A DNA stretch of 36,707 bases from an uncultured Burkholderiales bacterium. Lineage in GTDB: Bacteria; Pseudomonadota; Gammaproteobacteria; Burkholderiales; Burkholderiaceae_E. Shown piece by piece: positions 26,139 through 35,578 of the stretch. The notes below the pieces were generated by a model. That model made no database searches. It had not been told where the DNA came from and saw only the letters and a program-made list of their open reading frames with translations. Position 1 is the first letter of the stretch, and each line of letters begins with the position of its first letter. The stretch covers positions 1 through 36,707 of the forward strand of contig CADEEH010000041.1 in assembly GCA_902826305.1 (NCBI GenBank), in the 5' to 3' direction. The position numbers were made by a program, and so were the translations under genes.

Positions 26139-26795
26139 CTACGAACAGAGCTCCCGCAACGCCCTCGGATCTCGAATCTCGAGCTGCTCCCGATGCAGTT
26201 CGACGATGCCTTGCTGCTCGAATCGCTTCAGCAGCCGCGACACCATCTCGCGCGCAGTGCCCAGTTCATCGGCCAGCTCCTGATGTGTCGCGCGAATCGA
26301 GCTGCCGTGCCCCAGCAATGTCCGCGCGAGCCGCTGATCCAGACGCTGGAAAGCAACCGCCTCGACCAGTTCCATCAGTTCCGCCATCCGGTCGGCGAGT
26401 GTGCCGAACACGAACATGCGCACATCCGGCGAATCGGTCCATCGCAGCAGCGTATCGCGGTCGACCATACACAGGCGCGTCGGTTCGGTCGACACACCGT
26501 GGGCCGTCATGCTGACCGAACCAAACAGACATCCCGCCGACACCACGCAGATGTCCCCTGCCGTGACCCGATACAGCTCGAGCTCCTTGCCGGTCGATGA
26601 TCCCCGTGCAACGCGAACCTGCCCATGCAAGACGAACGGAAAACCCTGGCAGGCCTGGTCCTCGCGAAACAGCACCGTTCGCGCAGGGACGTCGATCGAT
26701 GGCAGCTGGGCCAGATCCGCCTGCAACTGCGGCGGAGGCAACGTGTTCAGTACCGGGTACATCGCGATCAGATCGTCGATCCGTGCTTGTTCCAC
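26139..26795 (-). CDS. Crp/Fnr-family transcriptional regulator
   Basis: A regulator of about 218 residues with a cyclic-nucleotide-type barrel (ARTVLFREDQACQGFPFVLH, then GQVRVARGSSTGKELELYRV) and a C-terminal winged helix (THQELADELGTAREMVSRLL, then KRFEQQGIVELHRE). There is no N-terminal Cys cluster, so it is not a classic FNR; ligand unknown. The start is ambiguous. TTG 26813 gives LFHVEQ-containing 224 residues but has no ribosome-binding site. GTG 26795 has GGGGAG 10 nt upstream and lies inside the second parS site, so it is preferred. Either way the parS palindrome covers the translation start region. The gene is divergent from mnmG. Confidence 0.88.
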   Translation of the reverse strand: MEQARIDDLIAMYPVLNTLPPPQLQADLAQLPSIDVPARTVLFREDQACQGFPFVLHGQVRVARGSSTGKELELYRVTAGDICVVSAGCLFGSVSMTAHGVSTEPTRLCMVDRDTLLRWTDSPDVRMFVFGTLADRMAELMELVEAVAFQRLDQRLARTLLGHGSSIRATHQELADELGTAREMVSRLLKRFEQQGIVELHREQLEIRDPRALRELCS

Positions 26796-26803
26796 GTGAA
26801 ACA
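26788..26803. promoter_or_regulatory. parS: parS site 2, overlapping the start of the Crp/Fnr gene
   Basis: TGTTCCACGTGAAACA matches the parS consensus at every fixed position. On the minus strand it reads through codons for Leu-Phe-His-Val-Glu-Gln at the start of the regulator gene and contains its probable GTG start codon. It is 1.1 kb from parS site 1 and 2.9 kb from parA. Confidence 0.93.
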
Positions 26804-26813
26804 GTCTCCCCAA

Positions 26814-26929
26814 CAGACAGTTCTGCGAAAAACCAGTTCCGATTGTTTGAAAGTAAGCTCATACTCTCGGCCAATCGTGATTTTCGTATTATCTCCATTT
26901 AATCCGGCCGGGTGAGGACTTCGGTGTCG
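26814..26929. other. AT-richer divergent promoter region of the Crp/Fnr gene and mnmG
   Basis: This 116-nt gap is markedly richer in A and T than its surroundings and must hold promoters for both directions. A TATTAT box at 26887-26892 could act on either strand, but no well-spaced -35 partner is convincing. Confidence 0.45.
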
Positions 26930-28819
26930 ATGGATTTCCCGGATCAGTTCGATGTCATCGTGGTGGGAGGCGGTCACGCCGGCACCGAGGCGGCACTCGC
27001 GTCCGCGCGGGGTGGCGCGAAGACCCTACTGCTGACTCACAACATCGAAACGCTGGGCCAGATGTCGTGCAACCCGTCGATCGGGGGCATCGGCAAGGGC
27101 CACCTAGTCAAGGAAGTCGACGCACTCGGCGGGGCGATGGCCGCGGCCACCGACGAGGCGGGCATCCAGTTCAGGATCCTCAACTCGAGCAAGGGCCCGG
27201 CCGTGCGTGCCACCCGGGCGCAGGCCGATCGGGTGCTGTATCGGCAGGCGATTCGATCCCGACTCGAGCGCCAACCCAGGCTGTGGCTGTTCCAGCAGGC
27301 GGTCGAGGACCTGATCCTCGAGGGCGATCGTGTCGTCGGCGCGGTCACACAGATCGGTCTCCGCTTCCGGGCCCGATCCGTCGTGCTGACCGCAGGCACC
27401 TTCCTGAACGGCCTAGTCCACGTCGGGCTCGAGCGGTATTCGGCCGGGCGTGCCGGGGATCCCCCGGCGATCTCGCTGGCGGCGCGACTGCGCGAGATGA
27501 ATCTGCCGCAAGGTCGGCTGAAGACCGGCACCCCGCCGCGGCTCGATGGGCGGACGATCGACTTCTCCCGCTGCACGATCCAGGCCGGTGACTCGGACCC
27601 GATCCCGGTGTTCTCGTTCCTCGGTCGGCCCGAGCAGCATCCGACGCAGTTGCCGTGCTGGGTGACCCACACGACACCGCGTACACACGATGCGATCCGG
27701 CGCGGCCTCGATCGCAGCCCGATGTTTTCCGGGGTGATCCAGGGCGTCGGGCCCCGATACTGCCCGTCGATCGAGGACAAGATCCATCGTTTCGCGGACA
27801 AGGAATCGCACCAGATCTTCCTCGAACCCGAGGGCCTGGCCACCCACGAGGTCTATCCGAACGGGATCTCGACCAGCCTGCCGTTCGACGTGCAACTGGC
27901 CGTTGTCCAGTCGATCCCTGGGTTAGAGAGTGCTCACATACTGCGTCCGGGTTATGCGATCGAGTACGACTACTACGATCCGCGGATGCTGCAGGCGTCG
28001 CTGGAGTCGAAGGTGGTCGGCGGGTTGTTCCTCGCCGGCCAGATCAACGGCACGACCGGCTACGAAGAGGCCGCGGCGCAGGGCCTGCTTGCCGGCCTCA
28101 ACGCTGCGCGGCAGGCGCTCGGGCGTTCCGCGTGGACCCCGCGCCGTGACCAGGCGTACCTCGGGGTGCTGGTCGACGACCTGATCACGCGCGGCGTCTC
28201 GGAGCCGTATCGGATGTTCACCAGCCGGGCCGAGTACCGGCTGAGCCTGCGCGAAGACAACGCGGACCTGCGACTGACCGAGACCGGCCGCGAACTCGGC
28301 CTGATCGACGACACCCGCTGGGCCGCGTACTGCCGCAAACGGGATGCGATCGAAGCGGAGATGGGCCGGCTGCGGTCGACCATGCTCAATCCGAAACGTG
28401 TCGACGCCGACGCGGTGACCCGGGTGCTTGGTCAGCCTATTGAACGAGAGTACAGCCTGTCGGACCTACTGCGACGGCCCGACGTCACCTATCCCGCGCT
28501 GATGGCGATCGGCGGGCCGGGCGCGACCGACCCCCGGGTTGCCGAGCAGGTCGAGATCCAGACCAAATACGAGGGCTACATCGCCCGCCAGCAGGTCGAG
28601 GTCCGTCGCCACGAGCACAACGAGACCCTGGCGCTTCCGGTCGATCTCGACTACGCGTCGGTTCGCGGCCTGTCGTTCGAGGTCCGGCAGAAGCTGGTCC
28701 AGCACCGCCCGGAAACGATCGGCCAGGCCGCGAGGATCTCGGGTGTGACACCGGCGGCGATCTCGCTGCTGCTCGTGCATCTGAAGAAGCGCCGGGCCGG
28801 TACCCGGCACGTGGCGTGA
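26930..28819 (+). CDS. mnmG: tRNA uridine-5-carboxymethylaminomethyl(34) synthesis enzyme MnmG (GidA)
   Basis: A 629-residue FAD enzyme that, with MnmE, builds cmnm5U at the wobble position of certain tRNAs. The FAD motif [19 protein letters not shown] opens the protein, followed by the invariant [20 protein letters not shown], then [21 protein letters not shown] and [30 protein letters not shown] is the second glycine signature and the C-terminal helical domain ends [14 protein letters not shown] 26930 gives the standard N terminus; an upstream GTG at 26912 would add six residues. GTGAGGAC serves as the ribosome-binding site. It heads the conserved mnmG-rsmG-parA-parB set, and its stop overlaps a GTGA start of rsmG. 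Confidence 0.97.
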   Translation: MDFPDQFDVIVVGGGHAGTEAALASARGGAKTLLLTHNIETLGQMSCNPSIGGIGKGHLVKEVDALGGAMAAATDEAGIQFRILNSSKGPAVRATRAQADRVLYRQAIRSRLERQPRLWLFQQAVEDLILEGDRVVGAVTQIGLRFRARSVVLTAGTFLNGLVHVGLERYSAGRAGDPPAISLAARLREMNLPQGRLKTGTPPRLDGRTIDFSRCTIQAGDSDPIPVFSFLGRPEQHPTQLPCWVTHTTPRTHDAIRRGLDRSPMFSGVIQGVGPRYCPSIEDKIHRFADKESHQIFLEPEGLATHEVYPNGISTSLPFDVQLAVVQSIPGLESAHILRPGYAIEYDYYDPRMLQASLESKVVGGLFLAGQINGTTGYEEAAAQGLLAGLNAARQALGRSAWTPRRDQAYLGVLVDDLITRGVSEPYRMFTSRAEYRLSLREDNADLRLTETGRELGLIDDTRWAAYCRKRDAIEAEMGRLRSTMLNPKRVDADAVTRVLGQPIEREYSLSDLLRRPDVTYPALMAIGGPGATDPRVAEQVEIQTKYEGYIARQQVEVRRHEHNETLALPVDLDYASVRGLSFEVRQKLVQHRPETIGQAARISGVTPAAISLLLVHLKKRRAGTRHVA

Positions 28820-29622
28820 ACGGCGCCGTCTCGTCACCCATGTCGGCGACAGGAAAACGCGCGCCTCGATCCAGCCCGCGTGCCTCGAGGCGGCCGATCG
28901 TGCCTCGCGCCGTCGCACCGACTCACGCAGCCGCCACGACACGTGCGGCGACGGCGATCGATACCGCCGCGTTGACGGCGACACTGATCGAAGGCGCCGA
29001 ACGACTCGGCCGTGCGCTGAGTGCTGCCGAGGCGACCCGACTGATCGACTATCTGCACCTGCTCGAGCGCTGGAACTCGGTCTACAACCTGACCGCGATC
29101 CGTGACCCGCGGCAGATGCTGACCCATCATCTGCTCGACTGCATCGCAATCGTCGCGCCACTCGAACAACAGGCTCCCCACCTGCCCACCGGTGTCGTCG
29201 TCGACGTCGGCAGCGGCGCCGGCCTGCCTGGCCTGGTGCTCGCCGCGTTGTGGTCGGCCGCCCGTGTGCACCTGATCGAACGGACCGAGAAGAAAGCGGC
29301 CTTCCAGCGCCAGGCCGCCAGTGCACTCGGCATGCCGAACGTCACCGTGCACCAGCTGCGCATCGAGGACTGGCAGCCGGCACATCCGCCGGACCTGATC
29401 GTGTGTCGTGCGTTCGCGAGCCTCGACGACTTCGCGCACGCGATCGATGCGATCACCGGCCCGTGCACCGTGGTCGCCGCGATGAAGGGTGTCCTCACCG
29501 ACGACGAACGCGGCGCATTGTCTGAACCGTGGCGGGTCACCGACGTGATGCCACTCGACGTGCCGGGGCTCGACGCCCGGCGCCACCTGGTCTGGATCGG
29601 TCGCGGCGACGCGGCCCCCTGA
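28816..29622 (+). CDS. rsmG: 16S rRNA (guanine(527)-N7)-methyltransferase RsmG (GidB)
   Basis: The SAM-dependent enzyme that methylates G527 of 16S rRNA. The core from about residue 52 shows [40 protein letters not shown], the SAM motif [16 protein letters not shown] and [20 protein letters not shown]. With the GTG at 28816 (overlapping the mnmG stop as GTGA) the protein has 268 residues and a basic, Ala/Arg/Ser/Pro-rich N-terminal extension of about 50 residues not found in typical 205-220-residue RsmG; ATG 28840 would shorten the extension to about 42. Neither start has a clear ribosome-binding site, so coupling to mnmG is likely. Identity of the core is firm; the start is not. Confidence 0.93.
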   Translation: MNGAVSSPMSATGKRAPRSSPRASRRPIVPRAVAPTHAAATTRAATAIDTAALTATLIEGAERLGRALSAAEATRLIDYLHLLERWNSVYNLTAIRDPRQMLTHHLLDCIAIVAPLEQQAPHLPTGVVVDVGSGAGLPGLVLAALWSAARVHLIERTEKKAAFQRQAASALGMPNVTVHQLRIEDWQPAHPPDLIVCRAFASLDDFAHAIDAITGPCTVVAAMKGVLTDDERGALSEPWRVTDVMPLDVPGLDARRHLVWIGRGDAAP

Positions 29623-29663
29623 GACGAACCCACCCCATCAACCTCACAGCGAAAGGATCGAGC

Positions 29664-31313
29664 ATGGCGAAGATCTTCGTGATCGCGAACCAGAAGGGCG
29701 GCGTCGGCAAGACGACGACCACGGTCAATCTCGCGGCCTCGCTGCACAAACACGGCCAGCGCACACTGCTGGTCGACCTCGACCCCCAGGGCAATGCCAC
29801 GATGGGCAGCGGCGTCGACAAGCGTTCGCTGCCGCGCTCGGTGTACCAGGTGATGCTGGGCATGTCCTCGGTGGCCGAATCGACCCATGTCTCGCCCAGC
29901 GGCGGCTACTCGGTGCTCGGCGCGAATCGCGAACTGGCCGGTGCCGAGGTCGAACTGGTCGACGTCGAGCGCCGCGAGGAGCGGCTGAAGAACGCGCTGG
30001 CCGCGGTCGACGACCTGTACGACTTCGTGCTGATCGACTGCCCGCCGTCGCTGTCGCTGCTGACCTTGAACGGTTTCTGCGCGGCCCACGGCGTGATCAT
30101 CCCGATGCAGTGTGAATACTTCGCGCTCGAAGGCCTGTCCGACCTGGTCAACACGATCAAGAAGGTCCACGCGAACTTCAACACCAACCTGCGCGTGATC
30201 GGCCTGCTGCGCGTGATGTTCGATCCGCGGATGACCCTCGGCCAGCAGGTCTCGCGCCAGCTCGAGCAGCACTTCGGCGACAAGGTGTTCAAGGCCGTGA
30301 TACCGCGCAACGTGCGCCTGGCCGAGGCGCCGAGTTACGGCATGCCCGGCGTCATCTACGATCCGCAATCGAAGGGCGCGAAGGCGTACCTGGAGTTCGG
30401 CGCCGAGATGGTCAGCCGGCTCCAGTTGCTCGACGCCGCCGCGGCGCGCGCGGCCACGCAGTCGGCGCGGCCGGCAGCGGCCACGAACGCAGCGGCCACG
30501 AACGCAGCGGCCACGAATGCATCGGCCACGAATGCATCGGCCACGAATGCATCGGCCACGAACGCAGCGGCGCAATCGACGCCGCCACAAAACGCGGCGC
30601 AACCCGTGACGGCCCAGCCGACAGCGGATCACGCGACGACTCAGGCGACGGTGCAACCCGCGACGACTCAGCCGACGGCACAACCGACCGCACAACCGAC
30701 GAACCAACCGACACCGTCGACCTCGTCCGAACCCGGCCCGACGGCAACACAATCGCAACCGACACCTCCACACCCGTCGCAGCCCGACGGACTCCAACCG
30801 CAGGCAACAACGCCGTCGATCGCGCAACTTCCGTCAACACCACCGAACTTGAACTCGTGGCAACCCTCCGCGAGTCGGCCCGAAGCGCCCTGGGTCGCGC
30901 CATCGTCACAACCCGTGGCCCACCCGACGGTGCCGGCCGTGACGAGCGCATGGGCCGGCTACGCCACGCCGAAGTCGACAACCCAGCCCACAACGACCCA
31001 ACCCGCGACGACCCAACCCGCGACGAAGGTCTCCTCGTCGACGGTCTCGTTCGCGGCGCTGGCCACCACCGGCGCCCACGGCCCGCCGGGCAACGACTCG
31101 CCGCCGGCGAACCCGGAACCGAAGAACGAAGCCACACCTGCCGACGCCGATCCGTGGCGTTCGGCCGGTACCGATCGTCCGGCCGCGGAACCGTCCTATC
31201 CGATTACCCCCGACCGGCCCGCCGTGGATCCGGTCGCCGACGCCCTGTCCTCGTCCGCCGACACGGACGGTGATGCCCTCCCCGTGCAAGAAACCACTGC
31301 GAGTGCCACATGA
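29664..31313 (+). CDS. parA: Chromosome-partitioning ATPase ParA with a ~290-residue low-complexity C-terminal tail
   Basis: Residues 1 to about 256 are a complete chromosomal ParA, the DNA-bound ATPase that moves ParB-parS complexes: the deviant Walker [17 protein letters not shown] (Lys11, Lys16), [12 protein letters not shown], Walker [14 protein letters not shown], and the end [21 protein letters not shown] normal ParA stops about here. This frame continues for about 290 more residues rich in Ala, Thr, Pro, Gln and Ser, starting with six [10 protein letters not shown]-type repeats and going on with QPTAQPT and TTQPAT repeats to an acidic end. The tail has no stop or frameshift and ends by overlapping parB as ATGA, so it is probably translated. 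Start ATG 29664 follows AAAGGA. Confidence 0.95.
   Translation: MAKIFVIANQKGGVGKTTTTVNLAASLHKHGQRTLLVDLDPQGNATMGSGVDKRSLPRSVYQVMLGMSSVAESTHVSPSGGYSVLGANRELAGAEVELVDVERREERLKNALAAVDDLYDFVLIDCPPSLSLLTLNGFCAAHGVIIPMQCEYFALEGLSDLVNTIKKVHANFNTNLRVIGLLRVMFDPRMTLGQQVSRQLEQHFGDKVFKAVIPRNVRLAEAPSYGMPGVIYDPQSKGAKAYLEFGAEMVSRLQLLDAAAARAATQSARPAAATNAAATNAAATNASATNASATNASATNAAAQSTPPQNAAQPVTAQPTADHATTQATVQPATTQPTAQPTAQPTNQPTPSTSSEPGPTATQSQPTPPHPSQPDGLQPQATTPSIAQLPSTPPNLNSWQPSASRPEAPWVAPSSQPVAHPTVPAVTSAWAGYATPKSTTQPTTTQPATTQPATKVSSSTVSFAALATTGAHGPPGNDSPPANPEPKNEATPADADPWRSAGTDRPAAEPSYPITPDRPAVDPVADALSSSADTDGDALPVQETTASAT
30477..30566 (+). repeat. 15-bp minisatellite inside the parA tail
   Basis: Six tandem copies of a 15-bp unit (GCGGCCACGAACGCA and variants with AATGCA or TCGG) encode repeated Ala-Thr-Asn-Ala-(Ala/Ser). 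Because the unit is a multiple of three, copy-number change would keep the frame. Confidence 0.93.
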
Positions 31314-32284
31314 CTGCCGCGATGAAGAACCGCCCGAAGGGCCTGGGTCGGGGCCTGGAAGCCCTGCTCGGCCGCAGCGAACCCGAACCCGCCCCGCTGG
31401 TCGAGCCGCGCCCTGGTGATGGCAACACACTGGCGCTGTCGCGCCTGCGCGCGGGCCGTTACCAGCCGCGCACGCGGATGGATGAGTCGGCGCTCGAGGA
31501 GCTGGCCGCGTCGCTGCGCCAGCACGGGATGATGCAGCCGATCGTGGTCCGCCCGCTCGGCGGGACGGTCGCCGCGCGTGATCCGCTGGAGTTCGGCCCG
31601 AGTGAACCGGACTACGAGATCGTCGCCGGCGAACGCCGCTTCCGTGCCGCCAAGCTCGCCGGCATGACCGAGGTGCCGGTGATCGTGCGCAACGTGCCGG
31701 ACGAACAGGCCCTCGCCCTCGCGCTGATCGAGAACATCCAGCGCGAGGACCTGAACCCGCTCGAGGAAGCGCAGGCGATCAAGCGGCTGATCGACGAGTT
31801 CGGCTACTCACACGAGAAGGCCGCCGAATCGATCGGCCGTTCACGCAGCACGACCACGAACCTGCTGCGGCTGCTGAACCTCGCCGCGCCGGTGCAGACG
31901 ATGCTGCTCGCCGGCGACATCGACATGGGTCACGCCCGCGCGTTGCTGACCCTGGATCGCGCGATGCAGATCCTGATCGCCAACCAGGTCGCCGAGAAAC
32001 GGCTGTCGGTGCGCGACACCGAGGCGCTGGTCAACCGCGCCGCAACCACCGCCCCGACGCCCGATGCGTCAGCCAACGGCGCCGCCCCCGCCGCGACGGT
32101 CACCAAGCCCCCGATCGATCGCGACCTCGCACGACTGATCGACCGCCTCGCCGACACCCTCGGCACCACCGTCGACATCCGAACCAACGCCCGCGGCGGC
32201 GGCAAACTCGTGATCCGCTTCACCTCCGCCGACCAGTTCGACGGCCTGCTCGACCGCCTAGGCCTTGCCGGCGCCGAACACTGA
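31310..32284 (+). CDS. parB: Chromosome-partitioning protein ParB
   Basis: A 324-residue ParB/Spo0J protein that binds parS, loads as a CTP-dependent clamp and stimulates ParA. The N terminus KGLGRGLEALLG (residues about 9-20) is the ParA-contact motif. The CTPase region includes RAGRYQPRTRMDESALEELA and EIVAGERRFRAAKLAGM (Arg-rich box about 107-115), then ENIQREDLNPLEEAQAI; the helix-turn-helix is YSHEKAAESIGRSRSTTTNL; and the C-terminal dimerisation domain ends GGKLVIRFTSADQFDGLLDR. An insert of roughly 16 residues (around RDPLEFGPSEPDY) precedes GERR compared with common ParBs. ATG 31310 overlaps the parA stop by 4 nt. Confidence 0.97.
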   Translation: MTAAMKNRPKGLGRGLEALLGRSEPEPAPLVEPRPGDGNTLALSRLRAGRYQPRTRMDESALEELAASLRQHGMMQPIVVRPLGGTVAARDPLEFGPSEPDYEIVAGERRFRAAKLAGMTEVPVIVRNVPDEQALALALIENIQREDLNPLEEAQAIKRLIDEFGYSHEKAAESIGRSRSTTTNLLRLLNLAAPVQTMLLAGDIDMGHARALLTLDRAMQILIANQVAEKRLSVRDTEALVNRAATTAPTPDASANGAAPAATVTKPPIDRDLARLIDRLADTLGTTVDIRTNARGGGKLVIRFTSADQFDGLLDRLGLAGAEH

Positions 32285-32315
32285 AATCCACACCGAAGTC
32301 CAGAAGGCCGGAAAA

Positions 32316-32341
32316 GGTCCGGGAGCGAAGCGACCCGGACC
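32316..32341. terminator. Hairpin A after parB with AGCGAAGCGA loop
   Basis: GGTCCGGG and CCCGGACC make a perfect 8-bp stem around the loop AGCGAAGCGA, 31 nt after the parB stop. It can serve as terminator; no T-run follows on the plus strand. Confidence 0.6.
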
Positions 32342-32356
32342 CCCACCCCCTCATGA

Positions 32357-32380
32357 GTCCAGCAGCGAAGCGCCCTGGAC
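32357..32380. repeat. Hairpin B after parB, same loop motif
   Basis: GTCCAG and CTGGAC pair around a loop containing AGCGAAGCG, the same core as hairpin A 41 bp earlier, so the two are related repeats rather than chance stems. Confidence 0.55.
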
Positions 32381-32398
32381 CCTCTCAAAAAGGACAAG

Positions 32399-32525
32399 GT
32401 CGAATCCGTTCAGGAGCGTAGCGAGCAGCCCCGAGTTGCGCGCGAGAAGCGCAGACGTACGAGCAGTACGTCGAGCATCACAGCGCGCAAATCGGGGCGC
32501 GCAGTAGCTCCTGGACGGTTTCGAC
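32399..32525. repeat. 127-nt long-stem palindromic element between parB and the DegP-like gene
   Basis: Three nested stems are visible. Outer arms 32399-32417 and 32507-32525 pair over 19 positions with one mismatch and one wobble. Middle arms 32429-32443 (CCCCGAGTTGCGCGC) and 32483-32497 (GCGCGCAAATCGGGG) pair 14 of 15. The inner arms GACGTAC (32454-32460) and GTACGTC (32466-32472) pair fully around GAGCA. The element contains AGCGTAGCG, akin to the loops of hairpins A and B, and ends exactly at the stop codon of the minus-strand gene. It could be a repetitive extragenic palindrome, a MITE-like element, a structured RNA or a terminator. Confidence 0.75.
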
Positions 32526-33520
32526 TAGATGCCGGTTGGGCGGCGCATGGATTCCGCCCGGTCGATCGACTTCACCGGCACATCCTTCACATCACCCCCG
32601 TGCAGCACGCGCAGGCTCACCGTCGTGCCTGCCGGACCCTGGCGCCAGACCCGCTTGTAGAACTCGGCCTGGTCCGTGAACTTTTCTCCGCTGACGCCGA
32701 CGATGATGTCGCCGACCTCGATGCCGGCGCTCTCGGCCGGTCCCTGCTTGGAGAGCTTGGTCACCATCAGGTTGCCGCGCACCACCTCGGTGGTCATGCC
32801 GAGCCACGGCTGCACCGGTCCGCTGCGCCGGCCGGTGGCCAGCAGGTCTTTCAGGATCGGACGCACCAGGTTGGTCGGCACGTACATGTTGCCCGGCACG
32901 CCGCGCTGGCCGTTGGCCGCGTCGTTGACGATCAGCGAGCCGAGTCCGATCAGCTTGCCGCTCGAGGTGATCAGTGCCGCGCCCGACCAGTTGTTGACCG
33001 GCGGGAAGGTGAAGATCGCGTTGTCGAGCATGTACTCCCAGCTGCCGGTGAACGGCTTGCGGGCGAGCACGAAGATCTCGGTGGCCTCGGGTTCACCCTG
33101 GCCGATCGTCAGCACCTTCTCCTTTTCGGAGACCGCGTCCGAGTCGCCGAACTCCAGCGGCTTGCCGTCCAGCGGCACAAGCGTACGGATCACGCCGAAT
33201 CCCGACGCGTGGTCGTAGGCCGCGACGGTGCCGGGCGCCTTCTTGCCGGAGGTGCTGACCACGTCGACCTGTTCGGCCTCGAGCAGCAGGTAGCCGATCG
33301 TCAGCACCGTGCGTTCGTCCAGGATCACGCCGGTGCCGGCGCGCTCCCGTCCCAACGTCTCGGTCGACTGGGCGTCGTTGACCGCCTGCGCCTCGACGCG
33401 GACGATGTTCTGCGCGTAGCTGGACAGGTCCTTCGCGGCGCTGGTCTGGGCGCCGGCGCTGAACGAGGCCAAGGCGCCCAGGAGGGCGACGCCGGGGATT
33501 ATCGTGCCGATGAGACGCAT
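32525..33520 (-). CDS. DegP/HtrA-like serine-protease-fold protein with PDZ domain, catalytic triad degenerate
   Basis: A 331-residue exported protein: signal peptide (MRLIGTIIPGVALLGALASF, cleavage near SAGAQ), a trypsin-like domain (GTGVILDERTVLTIGYLLLE through GKLIGLGSLIV) and one PDZ domain (GNLMVTKLSKQGPAESAGIE followed by VGDIIVGVSGEKF). In HtrA proteases the His sits in TNNHV and the Asp in DLAVL; here the matching places read TIGYL and GFGVI, so both are lost. The Ser remains in NNWSGAAL but without the GNSGG setting. It is therefore probably not a protease and may be a periplasmic binding or chaperone protein. ATG 33520 follows GGAG at 6 nt. Confidence 0.85.
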   Translation of the reverse strand: MRLIGTIIPGVALLGALASFSAGAQTSAAKDLSSYAQNIVRVEAQAVNDAQSTETLGRERAGTGVILDERTVLTIGYLLLEAEQVDVVSTSGKKAPGTVAAYDHASGFGVIRTLVPLDGKPLEFGDSDAVSEKEKVLTIGQGEPEATEIFVLARKPFTGSWEYMLDNAIFTFPPVNNWSGAALITSSGKLIGLGSLIVNDAANGQRGVPGNMYVPTNLVRPILKDLLATGRRSGPVQPWLGMTTEVVRGNLMVTKLSKQGPAESAGIEVGDIIVGVSGEKFTDQAEFYKRVWRQGPAGTTVSLRVLHGGDVKDVPVKSIDRAESMRRPTGI

Positions 33521-33672
33521 GCGGATCTCCCTCGAAGGTCTGACGATTGTGCCGAACTGCGGCGAGTGCATGCAAGAAACGTACGCGCCGCAGGACCATC
33601 CGCCGTCCTCCACTCGGAGGATGCCACGCTGACGCCCGCCTTACGGCGCCTCCGCGGCGCAACAGTCGCGAC

Positions 33673-33688
33673 ACTCTTATATAAGAGT
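33673..33688. promoter_or_regulatory. Perfect 16-bp palindrome upstream of the atp promoter
   Basis: ACTCTTATATAAGAGT is fully self-complementary and AT-rich in a GC-rich genome. It ends 4 bp before the -35 box of the atp promoter, where an activator or UP-like element would lie; it could also serve the divergent DegP-like gene. Confidence 0.55.
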
Positions 33689-33692
33689 CAGG

Positions 33693-33721
33693 TTGACCCG
33701 TTAGGTGGTAACCCTTAGAAT
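33693..33721 (+). promoter_or_regulatory. Predicted sigma70-type promoter of the atp operon
   Basis: TTGACC (33693-33698) and TAGAAT (33716-33721) are separated by 17 bp, each one base from consensus. Transcription would begin near 33728, giving a leader of about 50 nt before the atpI GTG at 33779. This also argues against the upstream TTG at 33731 as a start. Confidence 0.75.
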
Positions 33722-33778
33722 CCGAAGCCTTTGCCCGCTGCGATCCGGTTGGCTGAACACCAGGCAGGGAGTGGAACA

Positions 33779-35423
<1,645 letters not shown>

Positions 35424-35578
35424 TCCCCCCGCGACCGGAACCGTCCCGAGGCACCACGGGATTCCGCAGCATCGCGACGCGGCCTTCGGGCGGCGGGTGA
35501 CGCAGGCGGGGCTCGACGGACGGAAACAGGTCGCACCGGAGCACAGCCAGTGATCGTGTCTATCGAGGGGAGTGGGTC

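Noticed and set aside
25729-26283. Plus-strand open frame with a hydrophobic N terminus after parS site 1
   Set aside because: Only the first 25 residues look membrane-like; the remainder has no family likeness and overlaps the well-supported Crp/Fnr gene antisense. No ribosome-binding site was seen.
30477-30566. CRISPR-like array
   Set aside because: The repeats are direct, abut without spacers and are in frame within parA, so this is a coding minisatellite.
33731-33778. Upstream TTG start for atpI adding 16 residues
   Set aside because: It would fall within a few bases of the predicted transcription start and lacks a ribosome-binding site, whereas GTG 33779 has one.
35424-35578. Possible small gene or strong attenuator between atpE and atpF
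   Set aside because: No plausible frame with a ribosome-binding site was found, and visible stems (such as GCC-TTCG-GGC) are only about 3 bp.
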